A stretch of 64,000 nucleotides of DNA, taken from positions 456,280,321-456,344,320 of the forward strand of contig CM060990.1 in assembly GCA_030765065.1 (NCBI GenBank), read 5' to 3'. Source of the stretch: Deroplatys truncata (taxonomy: Eukaryota; Arthropoda; Insecta; Mantodea; Mantidae). Below the pieces are notes generated by a model that saw nothing but the letters and a program-made list of their open reading frames with translations, was not told the DNA's origin and did no database searches. A program made the translations under genes and the position numbers. This document shows, piece after piece, positions 59,407 through 64,000 of this stretch; positions within the stretch are counted from its first letter, which is position 1; the number at the start of each line of letters is the position of its first letter.

Positions 59407-59417
59407 TACATAAAAAC

Positions 59418-59421
<4 letters not shown>

Positions 59422-59460
<39 letters not shown>

Positions 59461-59470
59461 TCTCTCTCTA
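59422..59470. repeat. TC dinucleotide microsatellite
   Basis: About 22 TC units with one CAC interruption, starting 15 bp outside the transposon end. Confidence 0.98.
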
Positions 59471-59625
59471 AAATTACAAAATAATGTATTGAATTTCCTA
59501 TGTAGGGGTTATTAAGCTATAAATTTTGAATAAATCCGTTACAAGTGTTTAATTCTTTCAAATTTTACTTTATATACATTTAAATAACATTAGCACTATT
59601 TCAAATAAATATATAAAGCGTTCTT

Positions 59626-59672
59626 CTTTATTTCGTTCTTTCTTTCTTTCTTTTTTGTTTGTTTTTGTTTGT
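59626..59672. repeat. TTTC and TTTG simple sequence
   Basis: Four TTTC units followed by GTTTGTTTTTGTTTG. Confidence 0.85.
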
Positions 59673-59674
59673 AA

Positions 59675-60685
59675 TGTGCAGTCTTCCTCGGCCCATGTCT
59701 AAGATCTCTTCTTGTTCTACTTCTTTGTATACAAGGCTTAGTAATATGTGCCAACTTCTTGTAGAGAGCTGTTCAAGAAGGCGTTAAGATATTTAAATGT
59801 CTGATGTGTTACAGTTACACTACGTTATACTCATATCCTACAGGTTATTTATATTTCGTATAAAATATAATTAATTTCACTTTTATTGTTATTTTTATAT
59901 TCACTTACTATTTATCCGGAACTGTTACAAGAAATGTTTTCAAGAAAGAACTTTTGGCAGATACACGAAGCTTAGAGGACACTCATACGCCAGTTGGATT
60001 ACACACGCTTTGCATTATCTCAGGAGTAACAAAATAACGGCACCTGAAAAAAATATTGCTTAAAATACTGGAAAATTCAGAAGAATAACAGTGGATATCT
60101 CAGAAATGGCTAATGCAACGGAAAGCCTTACTTTATGCACATCGTATATTTAAGCGAGATCAACCTTTTTCCACAAAAAGATTTTCACTTTGTCTTATGA
60201 TTTCCTAGTTAAATATAACTACTTAAAATCCCGTAAGATTGAAGGGGACTTTTTAAAACCTTAAAAACCACGACTTATTTTTTCTTTGTGTCTTTGAGTT
60301 ATGCCGTTCACAGGCAGACAGTTTCCAAAAATGGATCAAGAGAACCTGAAGATATGAATTTCCAATGAAATCTCCATATCGATTTTTTTTTGGTAGAATG
60401 TACACACTTCCTGTATATACTTATAGGTAAACGTTTGAGAAAATAGAAATAGTTCAATTATTGTCACTTCTCGGAATAACAGAAGAATGCAGGAAAGATT
60501 GACTACAAAACAACCAAAATTGACTATACCTTCACAAAGAAGAAAAATAAGAAAATATTTCCTATTGAACGTTTTATAAAGTTGCGCATATATAGAACAT
60601 TTTATAATATACATAACATTTCAACGTCAATTTAAAATACAGTGTACCATTTTATTATTTCTAATACTTAATAATAATTCTATAC
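59675..60685. other. Unannotated AT-rich stretch
   Basis: No supported feature. Confidence 0.5.
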
Positions 60686-60687
60686 CG

Positions 60688-60990
60688 CTCGTTCAATCCC
60701 AGGGACCCGCATGTGGGATTTATGGTGGACGAAGCGGCATCTGGGCGGGTTTTCTCCGGGTTCTCCGGTTTCCCCCGCCATTCATTCCACCAACTGCTCC
60801 ATCATCACCTTTCCTTTCATCCATTTCACCATCATTTCGTTTCATCTACTTCCTTCCTCCCATACCAAGCATCGGGCTGATCACCCATCCTGGATATTCT
60901 GTCTGATCCATGAGTGTCTGATCCTCGACGGGCCTCTGACCCCAGGAACCCACCTGTAAGTCCTGGGGGGTGTAAGTCCTACATACGAGG
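60688..60990 (+). repeat. SINE/LINE-5'-like GC-rich repeat (module B relative)
   Basis: A B-box-like CGTTCAATCCCAGG at the left is followed by GGGTTTTCTCCGGG, GGTTTCCCCCGCC and a long pyrimidine-rich part (TTTCCTTTCATCCATTTC). A tail follows with CAGGAACCCACCTGTAAG. The layout is like the copies at 9.3 and 11.2 kb. Confidence 0.5.
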
Positions 60991-60991
60991 A

Positions 60992-61725
60992 GGTTAAACA
61001 GTAAAAGAAATAATAATTCTATAAGGAATCATTGTCAGAGGAATTTCCTATGGATTACGGCCAGGTATACTAAATGGCCCCTTTATAGAAATGGGAAGGT
61101 CCATATATCTTAGAAAGCCATTGTAAACCTCCTGCACATAATCGCCAACATAGGACTTGACCCAATCACTGATTTTCCCACGATTGCACATCTTCAGGAA
61201 AAAAAATCCAAGCAGAAGTTCACCCTCATTCCTTCCTACTGTGTGGTAGAAAAACAATTAAAATGGAAATGAGATAATGTAGGTAGCAAATTATACATCG
61301 AAATCACGCAAATGGTGCATAGAGGACGGCAAATATCAAACCCAAAATCATCTATGACACTTTACCAACACTCAAATATAAATGTAATACTTGAAGCTGG
61401 AGACAGTTCCTCCTAACAGAGTAACACGTTTGATTGCCGTGATATGTATGCGAATTAGTAGAAGTAAAATTTAAGCATCATTAAGAACTTGACCAAATGT
61501 TAGAAATGAAACTAAATGGATAGAGGAGCATCAGGCACTCTTAGAATGTACGCCCGATAAGTATAGTAACCCATTAGTGCAATAATAGCAACAATGTATT
61601 TCCAGGTACCTTATAGTTCCTAATTGCAGTTCAAGAACTCGAAGAAACTAAAGTTCCGTAAATATTTGCAAGAAGGGACGTAATGAGTACAGAAGGAAGA
61701 CTTATTTCAAATTATCTACTATGTG
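60992..61725. other. Unannotated stretch
   Basis: A 69-codon minus-strand open frame (61257-61048) is compositionally protein-like (KMCNRGKISDWVKSYV) but not recognised. It is a weak candidate for a remnant of coding sequence. Confidence 0.4.
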
Positions 61726-61727
61726 GG

Positions 61728-61934
61728 CCGTCCTCCATGGTGTAATGGCTTCCTTCGGAAGGGGAGTAAAGCAGATGGTCCCGTGTCGTAGATTTACGGC
61801 ACGTAAAAGAACCTCAAGCCTGATAAAGAGGCCTCTAAGCAAAATTTCCGGTCTTTCACGCCCGATATAGAATGGGACGCTAAGGACCATAGTATTTAAA
61901 AAGTGCCCATAAATAAAACTCAATTTAATTTTAT
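61728..61934 (+). mobile_element. tRNA-derived SINE, family A, copy 4, internally deleted
   Basis: The head CCGTCCTCCATGGTGTAATGG (A box present) jumps directly to the GGCTTCCTTCGGAAGG body, so the B box and the end of the tRNA part are missing (about 90 bp). Body and tail CCATAAATAAAACTCAATTT are otherwise complete. The junction falls at a repeated GGCTTCC/GG point, which suggests a deletion after insertion. Confidence 0.9.
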
Positions 61935-61939
61935 CACAA

Positions 61940-63750
61940 GGTATTATATTATATAAAGTGGAAGTATGTGTAGGTTAGGAACGGGGACCATAATATCCGT
62001 CTGAGGCTTCCTGGTAGGCTACTAGGTAGATTGATCCGACTGCCCAATACTGGAAGAAGTTGAAATACCATGGCATTCTGAGTTACCCAGAAATTAAAAG
62101 ACACTCGGCATATAAAATGGCAGCTATGGTATTTCAACGGTAGATTTTGTTACAGCGGATATGGAACATATGTTGTGGGTGATGAAGTCGTTAAGATTGC
62201 GCTGCTTGCTTCATGAAGCGTGTCCTCCTGCCTAACCTGCTGTTCACAGTGAAACATTGCGGAAAGCGTTACAGGTCTTCTCTTTCCACTAAGGCAAACA
62301 CAAATAAAGTGAAGACGTAAACAGCAACACATTTGTTGCTAAACCCTTTCAAAAACGGTTTTATTCTGCACCACTTTAATCGTTCAACACATTCTGGTAA
62401 AACTGTCATAATTACGAAAAATAGCTAGTTACACCTTACAAGCTTACACACCTTAAATGTTTCAAATATACCCTTATTCCCGCTTTGGTTATATTCCAGA
62501 ATTATGATGCAACGTTGATTTATTGGAACTAACTGTGACACTTGCGAATCGTTTTTCCATAAATTAAGGTTTTAATGACGAACCAGGGACAATAATTCTG
62601 GTATAGTTAACTGTCAACTTATCTTAAACTTAACAAAAGTCCTTCATTGTGTGCAGTACCTCGCAGACTGACGTAATTTTAGAATTTGAGGAAACCAATG
62701 GGTGAAAATTACTCGAACATGCAATTTTTTTACTTCAAAGGCAATCAATCGGTGAATTCTACAAAGATTAACCTTTTAATACATTGATTTGTTTGTTCTA
62801 CCTTGAATTAATTATGTCTGTGGTGTGCTGATACAGAGTATCATTCTTGTTCGTCGAACAGCTTACAGGTTATGATTTTTGTAAGTGTACTTTTAGGGAT
62901 GTACCAAAATGTCCATTCTACGATACAATTTTCAAACTTTTGCCTTTCAAATTTAATATTCGCAGTCATGATATGTAACCCAAAGATATGCACTTTAGAT
63001 AAATATCGCACAGGGTACATGATGTTCTGTTTTTTTTTGGGGGGGGGTCTTTTCATGTATTCATAATACTTTTAAAAATGGTGTGCGCATAATAGTATTT
63101 ACTCAGTGAAGGATGATAAACATCTTAGATCAAACTCCATACTATGTTTCAGTTCCAATTTTTTGGAATACTTTCTACAAAGTTTTCGTGAAACTTAAAG
63201 ACTGGATCGTAGGGAGCATTTTAAGTGTTGGGAGACGACTAAAAGTGTATGATGAAGAAAAATCAATTCAAACTTGCAGCACATCGTACTGATCCATAGT
63301 AAGAACTGTATAAATTGCTGTGTGATGAGCTCAATTTTGCACAAATATTAAAAGTAGCTACAATACGAATGTTTCAAAATAATCGCAAAAATAATGGGCA
63401 GAAGAGGTAAAATTTTATTTCTTCACGGGATTTTGCTTCCCCGAACGATCACCTTAACATCTTAGCAATTCCGATTCTCCAGGAATGCATTCGTTGAAAA
63501 GAACAAAAATTATGCCAAGCAATTGTGAACCATGTGACGATTTACCAGTAGTCTGATATTAGCCCTAGTGGGAGCGGTTATATGAAATGTTCTTACAAAG
63601 TCCGCCTGAACCTGCCTGTAAGTTAATCCCCTCACACGCCCCAAACCACAGCTATTCTTTCTTTAATGGATAGCATCTTTCAGATTACCTGTAAAAGAAA
63701 CATATAGTCAGCCGTCTTCACAGAAATGGATCGAGACTTTATAATCAGCC

Positions 63751-63755
<5 letters not shown>
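61940..63755. other. Unannotated stretch
   Basis: No gene supported. A T9-G9 homopolymer pair occurs at 63030-63047. Confidence 0.5.

Positions 63756-63799
<44 letters not shown>
63756..63799. repeat. CA dinucleotide microsatellite
   Basis: About 22 uninterrupted CA units. Confidence 0.99.
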
Positions 63800-63800
<1 letters not shown>

Positions 63801-64000
63801 TACATACATTGTTACAAGCTGAGGTGTGGGCCTAAAGGTTTCCAGCAAGAATACTAAATTTGGATCACCCCAACATGTGCATAGGGGAGCGTAGCTACAG
63901 AAGCAACGAGAGGACCAGGACCTTGATAGTCACATTCCAGTGCAGGCGTGGGATATTTATAACAAATTACACAGATTTCACATTATTCACATTACCTGTG

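Noticed and set aside
1-64000. CRISPR arrays, operons, Shine-Dalgarno sites and other prokaryotic features
   Set aside because: The composition and element content are eukaryotic. Direct repeats present are microsatellites, LTRs or transposon parts.

Overview
This window looks like repeat-dense intergenic or intronic DNA from a large, AT-rich animal genome. It is most likely an arthropod and probably an insect, because the transposon families (Jockey-type LINE, DUF4817/mariner elements, Tc1, piggyBac, GTF2IRD2-like hAT, Ty3/Gypsy) match what insects commonly carry. I cannot name the species. No host protein-coding gene can be supported. There is one weak exon-like segment at 36.16-36.38 kb, and almost all other recognisable coding sequence comes from mobile elements.

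Layout. 0-4 kb: the 3' part of a Ty3/Gypsy retrotransposon with an open pol frame and a 3' LTR. 4-9.3 kb: mostly unannotated AT-rich DNA with a possible piggyBac-type non-autonomous element. 9.3-9.8 kb: a tRNA-headed GC-rich repeat. 11.1-16.7 kb: an old Jockey-like LINE with a SINE inserted in ORF1 (12-bp perfect target duplication) and an LTR-type insertion in the reverse transcriptase region (4-bp duplication). Its 3' flank carries three repeats resembling the internal promoter of 5S rRNA genes. 17.6-18.8 kb: a TIR element with remnants of a transposase N-terminus. 19.6-21.4 kb: a Tc1 remnant with a 0.7-kb insertion. 22.3-22.7 kb: a LINE tail and a SINE. 23.3-24.7 kb: a DUF4817-type mariner relative.

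25.76-27.63 kb holds the best-preserved gene: an uninterrupted 473-codon IS630/Tc1/mariner-superfamily transposase. The second and third catalytic acids are 82 residues apart (DD82E, the signature I associate with the Sailor group). It has matching terminal inverted repeats and flanking TA. 28.5-31.1 kb: a stack of hAT remnant, repeat, piggyBac remnant and SINE. 34.7-35.5 kb: a SINE-like repeat and a TATC microsatellite. 36.8-37.6 kb: a LINE reverse transcriptase remnant on the minus strand. 38.0-38.17 kb: a small tandem array of paired hairpins. 41.2-43.6 kb: a second copy of the LTR seen at 14.3 kb, followed directly by a hAT transposase remnant. 43.8-44.2 kb: a mariner fragment. 45.2-48.5 kb: a minus-strand Ty3/Gypsy element with two LTRs and a mostly lost interior; its integrase tail resembles that of the element at the window start.

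49-64 kb is gene-poor. It contains microsatellites, a 183-bp hAT MITE with an 8-bp target duplication (54.3 kb), a truncated SINE (55.2 kb), a second DUF4817 element with about 300-bp inverted repeats (57.5-59.4 kb) and two more SINE-like repeats (60.7 and 61.7 kb). The elements do not work together as a pathway. The window records successive insertions, with at least five well-bounded target-site duplications that give an order of events. Alignments and identities were judged by eye.
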